In this document: piece by piece, positions 1-5,778 of the stretch
Layout of the letters: the number at the start of each line of letters is the position of its first letter
Position numbering within the stretch: the stretch's first letter is position 1
Assembly (NCBI GenBank): GCA_946480635.1
Contig: CAMLKV010000067.1
Coordinates: 1 to 9,240, forward strand
Reading direction: 5' to 3'
From: an uncultured Flavobacterium sp.
Lineage (GTDB): Bacteria; Bacteroidota; Bacteroidia; Flavobacteriales; Flavobacteriaceae
DNA length: 9,240 bases
Made by a program: the position numbers and the translations under genes
Notes under the pieces: model-generated
Told to the model about the DNA's origin: nothing
The model's database searches: none
Seen by the model: only the letters and a program-made list of their open reading frames with translations

Positions 1-1
1 T

Positions 2-40
2 CCAGAAAAAGTAAGAGCTATTGTAGAAATGAGTTACTAA
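2..40 (+). CDS. 3' end of an unidentified protein-coding gene (partial)
   Basis: Reading from base 2, the plus strand encodes PEKVRAIVEMSY followed by TAA at 38-40. The start and almost all of the gene lie before the window. Twelve residues are too few to name a family, and I do not recognise them. The case for a real gene end is the abrupt change after base 40 to non-coding, repeat-bearing sequence and the strong hairpin at 110-143. The reading frame is an inference from a short open stretch. Confidence 0.5.
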   Translation, partial: PEKVRAIVEMSY

Positions 41-47
41 TTGTTGT

Positions 48-99
48 CTTCGAGAACCTCAGAGAACAAATTAAAATAGGCTTCGAAAACCTCAGCCTA
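48..99. repeat. Two near-identical 15-bp direct copies, the second inside a small hairpin
   Basis: CTTCGAGAACCTCAG at 48-62 recurs as CTTCGAAAACCTCAG at 81-95, a 14 of 15 match. The second copy is framed by TAGGCT (77-82) and AGCCTA (94-99), a 6-bp inverted repeat that could fold into a small stem-loop. The pair lies in the gap between two convergent genes. It looks like debris of a dispersed intergenic repeat, but one window cannot show that it is dispersed. Confidence 0.5.
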
Positions 100-109
100 C
101 TAAAATTTC

Positions 110-143
110 GAAAGGCGTTCAGGATAAACCCTGAACGCCTTTC
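110..143. terminator. Bidirectional hairpin between convergent genes
   Basis: Bases 110-123 and 130-143 form a perfect 14-bp inverted repeat (GAAAGGCGTTCAGG with its complement) around a 6-nt loop. It sits between the plus-strand gene ending at 40 and the minus-strand lipoprotein ending at 190, where a shared terminator is expected. The flanking U-tract is weak: the plus strand continues TACTTAAC, and the minus strand continues GAAATTTTAG. Intrinsic termination is therefore likely but not textbook; an mRNA-stabilising 3' stem is the alternative. Confidence 0.6.
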
Positions 144-189
144 TACTTAACACCAAAAACAAAACGTAACTTAACTTTATTTATATTTA

Positions 190-1089
190 TTAACTTGCTA
201 ATTTTCCTGCAGTACTTTTAGCTCTAGCTCTAGGAACTGCTGCTCCTTTTTTCATGTACTGGATAAATCCTCTACCCACAAATTCATAAGTAGTTCCTGA
301 TGCATTGTGGTATAATCGAATCCTACTGTCATTAATAACGGTGATGGTAAACGATTCATTGCCCCAAAAATCATAATCTAATGTTAAAATTTTACTGTAG
401 TAACTTGGTGTATTAGAAATACCATAAATCCCAGTAAAATCCCAGTAGATACTATTATATGGTGTCCCAGGAGCATCTTGTGATGAGCGGAAATTATTAT
501 CGCTTCCACCAGCAACAAACTGAATGAAATGTTCGTTGTCAAAATCGTTTAACGCTCCATAGTTACTTGTGTATACTTTTTCCCAAGCTTTGTATTCTTG
601 TAAAAAATAATGCAGGTTATCATAAAACAACTTGTTGTAGTCAAAAGAACTTCTTTGATAACCATTTAAGTAATACGTTACATTTTCACTGCGGCTGTAT
701 AATTTAATTCGGTTAGAAGACAATTGGTATACCTCAAGATCATACACACCATAAATATCATGATATACTCTTACTGCATTTGTAAAATAACTGTAACTTC
801 CTATTCGAACTCCAAAACCTCCTCCAGTTGAGCCAATACCAGCTAAATTGTTATTAGCATACATACTACCATTCACAAAAGAAACAGTAAAGGCTCTAGT
901 TAAAAATGGCACATCGCCAGTTCCTGTTGTTGCATCATAATCTACATACCACAAATCGTATCCTTCCATAAGTTGTGGTAATGAAATTCCATTATCTACA
1001 TATGTATCTTCTACATATACATCTGTCACACATGCCGTAAAAAGCAGTGGAGAAAAAATGGCTAACAAAAGTATTTTTATAGTTTTCAT
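190..1089 (-). CDS. Uncharacterised outer-envelope lipoprotein with an internal duplication
   Basis: A 299-aa protein is predicted from the ATG at 1089. An in-frame ATG at 1119 would add ten residues before the signal peptide, so the downstream start is preferred. The N-terminus MKTIKILLLAIFSPLLFTAC is a lipoprotein signal peptide with lipobox LFTAC; Cys20 would be lipidated. The mature part is rich in Tyr, Asn, Asp and Ser and looks all-beta. It has two related halves, about residues 39-145 and 160-277. DLEVYQLSSNRIKLYSRSEN in the first aligns with SFTITVINDSRIRLYHNASG in the second, and each is followed by a Tyr-rich strand and a GYQR or GRGF motif. The C-terminus ends in a short basic Ala/Lys/Arg tail. 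Such two-repeat lipoproteins occur in flavobacteria, but I know of no function. It is transcribed divergently from gpsA. Confidence 0.8.
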   Translation of the reverse strand: MKTIKILLLAIFSPLLFTACVTDVYVEDTYVDNGISLPQLMEGYDLWYVDYDATTGTGDVPFLTRAFTVSFVNGSMYANNNLAGIGSTGGGFGVRIGSYSYFTNAVRVYHDIYGVYDLEVYQLSSNRIKLYSRSENVTYYLNGYQRSSFDYNKLFYDNLHYFLQEYKAWEKVYTSNYGALNDFDNEHFIQFVAGGSDNNFRSSQDAPGTPYNSIYWDFTGIYGISNTPSYYSKILTLDYDFWGNESFTITVINDSRIRLYHNASGTTYEFVGRGFIQYMKKGAAVPRARAKSTAGKLAS

Positions 1090-1146
1090 AACCTGTGTTT
1101 TTATAGTTTCATATATCATAAACCAATATGCGTGCCAAAAATTTTA

Positions 1147-1154
1147 TACCTTTG
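1147..1154 (+). promoter_or_regulatory. Candidate -7 promoter box for gpsA
   Basis: TACCTTTG matches the Bacteroidota -7 consensus TAnnTTTG exactly. No clear TTG -33 element lies at the usual distance upstream. If used, transcription would start near 1160 and gpsA would have a 5' leader of about 140 nt containing the palindromic element at 1190-1295. It is the only exact match in this orientation that I found between 1120 and 1300. An eight-base motif with two free positions turns up by chance in AT-rich DNA. Confidence 0.35.
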
Positions 1155-1189
1155 ATTTTTCTTTTTATAAAAATGTCGTTCCGACTTTT

Positions 1190-1295
1190 ATTTAGGAGCT
1201 TTTTCCCGCTTTCGCCAGTCGCTTTTTTTATTGATTATAAATTCGTTAATCAATAAAAAAGAGCTTCAACAAAGGCTCAATCGGGGCTAAAAAAA
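1190..1295. repeat. Imperfect palindromic intergenic element upstream of gpsA
   Basis: The core is a perfect 14-bp inverted repeat, TTTTTTATTGATTA (1224-1237) with its complement at 1247-1260, around a 9-nt loop. Pairing resumes further out: GCC 1214-1216 with GGC 1274-1276, and CCCG 1205-1208 with CGGG 1282-1285. The element thus has about 100 bp of interrupted dyad symmetry. The outer words (AGGAGCTTTTTCCCGCT on the left, ATCGGGGCTAAAA on the right) resemble a repeated intergenic element I recall from Flavobacterium genomes, although I cannot verify that here. No open reading frame occupies the region. It could be a REP-like repeat or a structured leader of gpsA. Confidence 0.55.
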
Positions 1296-1300
1296 TAATT

Positions 1301-2284
1301 ATGACTGATAAACCAAAATTTGCCGTTATAGGTGGTGGTAGCTGGGCCACAGCCATTGTAAAAATGTTGACTATGAATGTTAGCCAAGTAAATTGGTACA
1401 TGAGAAGCGTATATGCCATAGAACATTTAAAACTTCACAAACACAATCCAAATTATTTAAGTTCGGTAGAATTTGACATTAAAAAGTTAAATCTAACGAA
1501 TGATATCAACGAAGCTGTCAAAGATGCTGATTATGTAATTTTTGCAATTCCATCTGCATTTTTAAATGGAGAACTTCAAAACTTAACCAAAGATCTACAA
1601 GGAAAAGTTATATTCTCTGCCATTAAAGGTATTGTTCCTGAAACAAGTATGATTGTGGGCGAACACTTCCACAAAAACTACAATATCGACTATGAAAACA
1701 TTGGAGTTATTACAGGACCTTGTCACGCCGAAGAGGTTGCTTTAGAACGTTTATCATATCTAACTATAGCTTGTGGTGATGCTGCTAAGGCGAAAATAAT
1801 GGCAAAAAACCTATCTAGCTATTTTATAAAAACCAAAACCACTGATGACATTATCGGTACTGAATACGCTGCCGTACTAAAGAATATTTATTCGATAGCT
1901 GCTGGTATTGCACACGGACTAGGTTACGGAGATAACTTTCAGGCTGTTTTGATGAGTAATGCTATTCGTGAAATGAAACGATTCATCAAGAAAGTTCACA
2001 AAATGAAACGTAACATCAATAATTCGGCATATTTGGGTGACTTATTGGTAACAGGATATTCTGTGTTCTCCAGAAACCGAATGATTGGTAAAGGCTACAC
2101 TGTAAAATCGGCACAAATGGAAATGAGCATGGTGGCCGAAGGATATTATGCCGCAAAAAGTGCTTGGAATCTTAACAAAGAATACAAAGCTAAAACTCCT
2201 ATTCTAGATGCAGTATACGAAGTATTGTATGAAGGAAAAGAAGCGAAGCAGTCCTTCAAGAAACTAACGGATAAATTGAATTAG
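1301..2284 (+). CDS. gpsA: NAD(P)H-dependent glycerol-3-phosphate dehydrogenase
   Basis: This 327-aa cytoplasmic enzyme reduces dihydroxyacetone phosphate to sn-glycerol-3-phosphate, the backbone precursor of phospholipids. The length is normal for the family. The N-terminal Rossmann domain opens with FAVIGGGSWATA (residues 7-18), the dinucleotide-binding loop. The catalytic region includes Lys109 in SAIKG, the GPCHAEE motif (139-145, family form GPxxAxE), and Lys194 in YAAVLKNIYSIAAGIAHGLG. The helical C-terminal domain carries LGDLLVT (245-251) with Asp247 and the substrate-phosphate motif SRNR (257-260). The ATG at 1301 follows an A-rich leader without a Shine-Dalgarno sequence, as is common in this phylum. 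It is a single-gene unit ending in the hairpin at 2294-2321. The residues described all look intact, so I expect an active enzyme. Confidence 0.97.
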   Translation: MTDKPKFAVIGGGSWATAIVKMLTMNVSQVNWYMRSVYAIEHLKLHKHNPNYLSSVEFDIKKLNLTNDINEAVKDADYVIFAIPSAFLNGELQNLTKDLQGKVIFSAIKGIVPETSMIVGEHFHKNYNIDYENIGVITGPCHAEEVALERLSYLTIACGDAAKAKIMAKNLSSYFIKTKTTDDIIGTEYAAVLKNIYSIAAGIAHGLGYGDNFQAVLMSNAIREMKRFIKKVHKMKRNINNSAYLGDLLVTGYSVFSRNRMIGKGYTVKSAQMEMSMVAEGYYAAKSAWNLNKEYKAKTPILDAVYEVLYEGKEAKQSFKKLTDKLN

Positions 2285-2293
2285 AATATAAAT

Positions 2294-2321
2294 AAAAAAG
2301 AGAGCAATAGCTCTCTTTTTT
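2294..2321. terminator. Bidirectional intrinsic terminator for gpsA and the 135-aa gene
   Basis: AAAAAAGAGAGC (2294-2305) and GCTCTCTTTTTT (2310-2321) form a perfect 12-bp stem with an AATA loop. The A and T runs give a U-tract in both directions, as expected between convergent genes. The TAA stop of the minus-strand gene (2320-2322) overlaps the last two bases of the stem, so termination is packed right against the coding end. Confidence 0.9.
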
Positions 2322-2727
2322 ATTTTACCACTACTCCATTCTGCCAAATATGAGGCACTTCCTCAGTAGCGTGTTCATTAATCGTATTTTTACGAAAGGT
2401 GAATTTCTTATCGTATAATGTATTCCCTATGAAATAAGTCACCATAAACTCGTTATTAAGTGCTAAAACACTTTTTTCTACCATTTCTATTTTAACAGTA
2501 GACACAGTTGGCACTTTCACAAAAGCATGTCTTAAAAGCGATGTTTTACGCATTTCTCCATCAATAGTTCCAAAGGCTTTAGAAACTACCATTACGCTGT
2601 CCAAATCAAAATCAGAATCATTGACCAAGTAAACGTACCAGACTTTATCCATAAAGTCATCATTCCATTCCTGAATTGCAGCTAGGAATACATTTTCAAC
2701 TTTAGGTATTTCAATATCTTTTTTCAT
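2320..2727 (-). CDS. Conserved flavobacterial protein of unknown function (135 aa)
   Basis: A 135-aa soluble protein with no signal peptide and no membrane segment. The sequence alternates hydrophobic and polar residues (for example VWYVYLVNDSDFDLDSVMVV at 29-48 and a later KIEMVEKSVLALNNEFMVTYF stretch), which suggests a mainly beta-strand fold. A charged lead of about 15 residues and a polar tail ending WQNGVVVK flank it. I recall similar small proteins near pheS in flavobacteria but know of no assigned function. It lies downstream of pheS on the same strand, 80 nt away, but the hairpin at 2765-2793 separates the two, so it may be transcribed largely on its own. Coding confidence rests on the ATG start, the terminator fitted to its stop and the protein-like composition. 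Confidence 0.8.
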   Translation of the reverse strand: MKKDIEIPKVENVFLAAIQEWNDDFMDKVWYVYLVNDSDFDLDSVMVVSKAFGTIDGEMRKTSLLRHAFVKVPTVSTVKIEMVEKSVLALNNEFMVTYFIGNTLYDKKFTFRKNTINEHATEEVPHIWQNGVVVK

Positions 2728-2764
2728 TTTTTTGAGAAAAATAGAGAATTGACTAATAGAAAAA

Positions 2765-2793
2765 AGACGGATACATCTTTCATCTATCCGTCT
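2765..2793 (-). terminator. Intrinsic terminator downstream of pheS
   Basis: On the minus strand a perfect 9-bp stem (AGACGGATA, bases 2793-2785, paired with its complement at 2773-2765) encloses an 11-nt loop and is followed by a run of five U (2764-2760). It lies 15 nt past the pheS stop and before the 135-aa gene. Confidence 0.8.
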
Positions 2794-2807
2794 CTCATCT
2801 TTTCTTT

Positions 2808-3827
2808 TTATATACTCGATTTAAATTGTTCTAAGAAACGAACATCATTTTCATAGAACATACGGATATCACTAATTTGGTATAATAACATTGCCATACG
2901 CTCGATACCCATTCCAAAAGCAAAACCATTGTATTCGTCTGGGTTGATATCACAGTTTTTCAAAACATTAGGATCAACCATTCCGCAACCCATGATTTCC
3001 AACCATCCTGTTCCTTTTGTAATACGGTAGTCGGTTTCAGTTTTTAATCCCCAGTAAATATCCACTTCGGCACTAGGCTCGGTGAAAGGGAAATAAGAAG
3101 GGCGCAATCTGATTTTAGACTTCCCGAACATCTCTTTTGTGAAATATAGAAGTGTTTGCTTCAAATCGGCAAAAGAAACATCCTTGTCAATATACAAACC
3201 TTCTACTTGGTGGAAAATACAGTGCGAACGGGATGACACCGCTTCATTACGAAATACTCTTCCTGGAGAAATCGTTCGAATTGGCGGTTTGTTGTTTTCC
3301 ATATAACGCACCTGTACTGATGATGTATGTGTACGCAACAAGATATCTGGATTTGTTTGAATGAAGAATGTATCCTGCATGTCTCTAGCTGGATGATATT
3401 CCGGCAAGTTCAATGCTGTAAAGTTATGCCAATCGTCTTCAATTTCCGGACCTTCAGAAACATTGAAACCAATGTTTGAAAAAATGTCAATTACTTGATT
3501 TTTCACTAAAGATATTGGGTGACGAGAACCTATTTTGAACGGTTCAGCAGGACGTGACAAGTCTCCGTAAATACCTTTTACTTCTTCTTTACTTTCTAAC
3601 TCCTCCTGAATGGCTTTTACTTTTTCTTCAGCAATCGTTTTCAGTAAATTGATTACCTGACCAAATTCTTTCTTTTGATCGTTAGGTACATTTTTAAATT
3701 CAGCAAAAATATCCTTTACCAAACCTTTACTTCCTAAGAATTTGATTCGGAATTCTTCTAATTTTTCTTTATTCTGCGTTGTAAAAGCTTTCGCTTCTTC
3801 AATATATTCTTTAATCTTATCAGTCAT
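2808..3827 (-). CDS. pheS: Phenylalanyl-tRNA synthetase alpha subunit
   Basis: This is the catalytic alpha subunit of the alpha2-beta2 synthetase that charges tRNA(Phe). I start it at the ATG at 3827, giving 339 aa, the usual family size; the frame stays open to a TTG at 3839, which would only add four residues. An N-terminal coiled-coil arm (about residues 1-85) precedes the class II catalytic core. Motif 2 is GRVFRNEAVSSRSHCIFHQVEG (about 189-210), the Phe pocket includes MGCGMVDPNVL (279-289), and motif 3 is GFAFGMGIERMAMLLY (301-316). These class II signatures appear intact. The beta subunit gene pheT is not adjacent, which is common in Bacteroidota. A terminator follows at 2765-2793, and a candidate -7 box lies about 20 bp upstream of the start. 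Confidence 0.97.
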   Translation of the reverse strand: MTDKIKEYIEEAKAFTTQNKEKLEEFRIKFLGSKGLVKDIFAEFKNVPNDQKKEFGQVINLLKTIAEEKVKAIQEELESKEEVKGIYGDLSRPAEPFKIGSRHPISLVKNQVIDIFSNIGFNVSEGPEIEDDWHNFTALNLPEYHPARDMQDTFFIQTNPDILLRTHTSSVQVRYMENNKPPIRTISPGRVFRNEAVSSRSHCIFHQVEGLYIDKDVSFADLKQTLLYFTKEMFGKSKIRLRPSYFPFTEPSAEVDIYWGLKTETDYRITKGTGWLEIMGCGMVDPNVLKNCDINPDEYNGFAFGMGIERMAMLLYQISDIRMFYENDVRFLEQFKSSI

Positions 3828-3846
3828 CGTTCTTCGCAATAAGGTG

Positions 3847-3854
3847 CAAATTTA
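3847..3854 (-). promoter_or_regulatory. pheS: Candidate -7 promoter box for pheS
   Basis: On the minus strand the bases read TAAATTTG, an exact match to TAnnTTTG, 19 nt upstream of the pheS ATG. That would place the start site near 3840 and leave a very short leader. I see no TTG -33 element at 17-23 nt; that space is filled by the degenerate heptamer repeats at 3863-3897. Confidence 0.4.
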
Positions 3855-3862
3855 CTATTTTT

Positions 3863-3897
3863 TAGTGATAAGTAAATAGTAATTAGTGATTAGAATT
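3863..3897. repeat. Degenerate heptanucleotide tandem repeat upstream of pheS
   Basis: Read in steps of seven, the plus strand gives TAGTGAT, AAGTAAA, TAGTAAT, TAGTGAT and TAGAATT. The first and fourth units are identical and the others differ at one to four positions. The tract lies just upstream of the candidate pheS -7 box, in the gap between pheS and the 118-aa gene. Confidence 0.6.
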
Positions 3898-3929
3898 GAT
3901 TTACCTCAATACTATTTTCTCTTCACCTT

Positions 3930-4286
3930 TTACTTAATTAGTTCTTTCTCTAAAAAATAGTTTACAATAGCTTCTTTCATCAAAACAGATTGTTCACCTG
4001 CTTTAAGTGGTGGCAACTCTTCTTTAATTTTATAATGTGGCCATCCTTCACTATCAAAATAATCAAATTCATAATAACCATAAGGTTCAAGCAAACGACA
4101 AATGGCAATATGCATTAGGTTAATTTTTTCGTCTTTTTTATATGTTGTATTGAACTTCCCGAGTTCCTGAACACCAATTAAATAAATAATGGCATCAAGA
4201 TCTAGTTCATCTCCTTCAGCAAATTTTTCTGAAAGAAATTTAACTATCGAGTCCCAACGTTCTTTGAGTTGTATATCGCGTGACAT
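3930..4286 (-). CDS. Small acidic protein of unknown function (118 aa)
   Basis: A 118-aa cytoplasmic protein without signal peptide or membrane segment. It is rich in Glu, Lys, Leu and Tyr and looks mostly helical: an N-terminal amphipathic stretch (SIVKFLSEKFAEGDELDLDA), a central IAICRLLEPYGYYEFDYFDS (60-79) with an aromatic cluster, then GWPHYKIKEELPPLKAGEQS and a closing helix ending NYFLEKELIK. I do not recognise a family with a known function, though I recall similar short proteins in flavobacteria. It lies 102 nt upstream of pheS on the same strand with no terminator between, so some co-transcription is possible. The ATG at 4286 is preceded on the minus strand by a short A-run and four heptamer repeats, which would lie in the 5' leader. 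Confidence 0.8.
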   Translation of the reverse strand: MSRDIQLKERWDSIVKFLSEKFAEGDELDLDAIIYLIGVQELGKFNTTYKKDEKINLMHIAICRLLEPYGYYEFDYFDSEGWPHYKIKEELPPLKAGEQSVLMKEAIVNYFLEKELIK

Positions 4287-4290
4287 TTTT

Positions 4291-4318
4291 TGAGTTATGA
4301 GTTATGAGTTATGAGTTA
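4291..4318. repeat. Perfect heptanucleotide tandem repeat (4 copies) at the start of the 118-aa gene
   Basis: TGAGTTA is repeated four times without error (4291-4297, 4298-4304, 4305-4311, 4312-4318), and a decayed fifth unit, TGAATCA, follows. The tract ends five bases upstream of the minus-strand ATG at 4286. It occupies the place of the ribosome-binding region and would be transcribed if the candidate -7 boxes at 4332-4352 are real. Perfect short repeats of this kind can change copy number by slippage. Confidence 0.9.
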
Positions 4319-4331
4319 TGAATCATAATCA

Positions 4332-4352
4332 CAAAATTAGTCTGCAAAGATA
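4332..4352 (-). promoter_or_regulatory. Two candidate -7 promoter boxes for the 118-aa gene
   Basis: The minus strand carries TATCTTTG (4352-4345) and TAATTTTG (4339-4332), both exact matches to TAnnTTTG. The first has a TTG at 4371-4369 with 16 nt between, close to the 17-23 nt usual for flavobacterial -33/-7 pairs. The start codon lies about 45-60 nt downstream, so the heptamer tract would be in the leader. Confidence 0.5.
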
Positions 4353-4396
4353 CATATCTATGCTTTTACAATGAGAAAACGAAATTGAAAACTTAG

Positions 4397-5178
4397 CTAA
4401 TAAAGTATCTCCATTTTCGACAACTGTGTATTTGACTCTGTAAAGTTTTTCACGATTGTAGTTGGATAGTCACTAGAATTGTATGTGTTTACAAAATTTC
4501 TATTAGAATCTGGAGTTGTGGAAGAAACAGTTGCATAATATTTTGCAGATGTGGCATTGTTTAGATTACCAACCTCAACCGTCTCATACTCCAATAGCAT
4601 TTTTAGATACTTATTTAAGTTTTTGAAAGGATTGTTTTTCGTGTCGTATTCGTATTCAATTTTAATAGTAGATGTGCTTGGGTAATAAGTTGTACGGTAC
4701 TTTTTGATTAAATTTGAATTGCTAAAAAAATACTTATCAGTAGATGTTGTAGACCAGTTTCCTCCTGAGAATTGTGAGTGCGTTACTAAATCTAAGACAT
4801 AATTTGTGTAATAAAATCCGTTTTTTCTTGATTTTGATTGTCTGCTACTGAAACAATTTTATCACCATTATACGTAATTAATTGTTCTTTATATAGTGAG
4901 CCATTAACATACAAACTAAACTTTATTGGCTTATCCCCATTGTATGTTATTGTAGTTTTCCTTCCCTCAGCAATATTCTCTAAATTTACTAATTTACCAT
5001 TACTATAATTAAATTTAGTCGTTTTAGTCTCTGACGTACCACCATAATAAATTGTTTCTGTAATTTGCGTTGGTACATTTTGTAATTGAACATCAGAAGT
5101 ATTATTTTCTGTAGTCCCATCACTGGAACAGCCATTTAAAAAAGGCAACATTATAAAAAGTAGGATTTTTTTGAACAT
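4397..5178 (-). pseudogene. Lipoprotein gene broken by a one-base frameshift in an A6 run
   Basis: Two open segments in different frames join into one lipoprotein gene. The first (5178 to 4792) gives 128 aa ending DFITQIMS. The second frame is open through 4820-4397, continuing NGFYYTNYVLDLVTHSQFSG and ending SNTQLSKMEILY. Adding one A to the minus-strand run of six A at 4826-4821 fuses them into a 260-aa protein reading QEKNGFYYTN across the join. The N-terminus MFKKILLFIMLPFLNGC is a lipoprotein signal peptide with Cys17. The body repeats a beta-hairpin motif (FNYSNGKLV 56-64, ITYNGDKPI 77-85, ITYNGDKIV 101-109) like that in YD-repeat-like Bacteroidota lipoproteins. The function is unknown. 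A recent mutation, a sequencing error or slippage-based switching would all fit. Confidence 0.8.
4792..5178 (-). CDS. Truncated 128-aa N-terminal lipoprotein as actually encoded
   Basis: This is the product the sequence would make as written: signal peptide with LNGC lipobox, a Ser/Asp/Asn-rich linker, three short beta-hairpin repeats, then eight out-of-frame residues (about 120-128) and a TAG stop. It could still be exported and lipidated but would lack roughly the C-terminal 140 residues of the presumed full protein. The start at 5178 is 42 nt from the divergent cvpA start, and the gap is shared by both promoters. Confidence 0.55.
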   Translation of the reverse strand: MFKKILLFIMLPFLNGCSSDGTTENNTSDVQLQNVPTQITETIYYGGTSETKTTKFNYSNGKLVNLENIAEGRKTTITYNGDKPIKFSLYVNGSLYKEQLITYNGDKIVSVADNQNQEKTDFITQIMS

Positions 5179-5185
5179 TTATTTA

Positions 5186-5193
5186 TATATTTG
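5186..5193 (+). promoter_or_regulatory. Candidate -7 promoter box for cvpA
   Basis: TATATTTG matches TAnnTTTG exactly and ends 27 nt before the cvpA ATG, a normal distance. A TTTG at 5170-5173 lies upstream, but only 12 nt away, shorter than the usual -33/-7 spacing. Confidence 0.45.
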
Positions 5194-5220
5194 ATTGTAC
5201 GCTAAAATAAGAATTTTTTT

Positions 5221-5778
5221 ATGAGTTTTTTAGACATAGTATTGATTATTGCCATTGCAATAGGTTTTTTTAAAGGATATAAAAATGGTCTTTTTGTTGA
5301 ATTGGCTTCACTAATTGCATTTTTTATCGGAATATTTATTGCAGTGAAATTTTCATACATAACTCAAGGCTTATTAGAAAACCATGTTTCATGGTCACCG
5401 AGAACCATTACTGTAGCATCTTTTCTAATTACTCTTTTTGCTTTTGTTATAGGGATTCAGTTATTGGCAAAAACGCTTTCTGGAATTGCAGATTTCGCTT
5501 TTTTAGGTTGGGCAAATTCTTTATTTGGCGGCGCTTTTGGAGCCATTAAAACAGCTCTTTTATTTGGAATACTTTTAAACTTGTTCCAAAAAGTTAATAT
5601 TGGTTTTATTAAAATCGATGAAGATCTTCAGGAGAAAACATTATTAGTTGGCCCTTGCATGAAAACATCTGATTTTCTATTGCCAATTTTAGGCGATTGG
5701 TATAAAGATGTAAAAGACGAAGTCAAAGAATTTGACAAATCCGAAGATGGAGAATTTGACAAAGATACTGTTCAGTAA
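5221..5778 (+). CDS. cvpA: CvpA family inner-membrane protein
   Basis: A 185-aa polytopic membrane protein of the CvpA (colicin V production) family. In other bacteria the family is linked to colicin V export and envelope stress tolerance; its molecular role is not settled. The opening MSFLDIVLIIAIAIGFFKGYKNG is typical. Four membrane segments are visible at about residues 3-17, 26-46, 61-84 and 101-123. The Gly-rich LGWANSLFGGAFGAIKTALL stretch (95-114) fits the conserved third-to-fourth segment region of the family. The C-terminus is a charged, Asp/Lys/Glu-rich cytoplasmic-type tail. The gene stands alone, divergent from the broken lipoprotein gene. Its TAA abuts the batE stop codon with no base between. 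Confidence 0.88.
   Translation: MSFLDIVLIIAIAIGFFKGYKNGLFVELASLIAFFIGIFIAVKFSYITQGLLENHVSWSPRTITVASFLITLFAFVIGIQLLAKTLSGIADFAFLGWANSLFGGAFGAIKTALLFGILLNLFQKVNIGFIKIDEDLQEKTLLVGPCMKTSDFLLPILGDWYKDVKDEVKEFDKSEDGEFDKDTVQ

Noticed and set aside
3152..3364. Plus-strand open frame of 70 codons
   Set aside because: It lies wholly antisense within pheS, which is conserved through this stretch. No promoter or family resemblance was seen.
3828..3839. TTG start for pheS four codons upstream
   Set aside because: The ATG at 3827 gives the usual 339-aa length and start MTDKIKEYIEEA; the upstream codons would also crowd the candidate -7 box at 3847-3854.
4291..4318. CRISPR array
   Set aside because: The repeats are 7 nt, directly adjacent, with no spacers and no cas genes nearby.
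4818..4830. Programmed -1 ribosomal frameshift at AAAAAAC in the broken lipoprotein gene
   Set aside because: The heptamer is present, but the incoming frame reads GAA AAA ACG, not A AAA AAC, so tandem slippage would need the ACG-reading tRNA to re-pair with AAC. I saw no obvious downstream pseudoknot. A one-base deletion is simpler.
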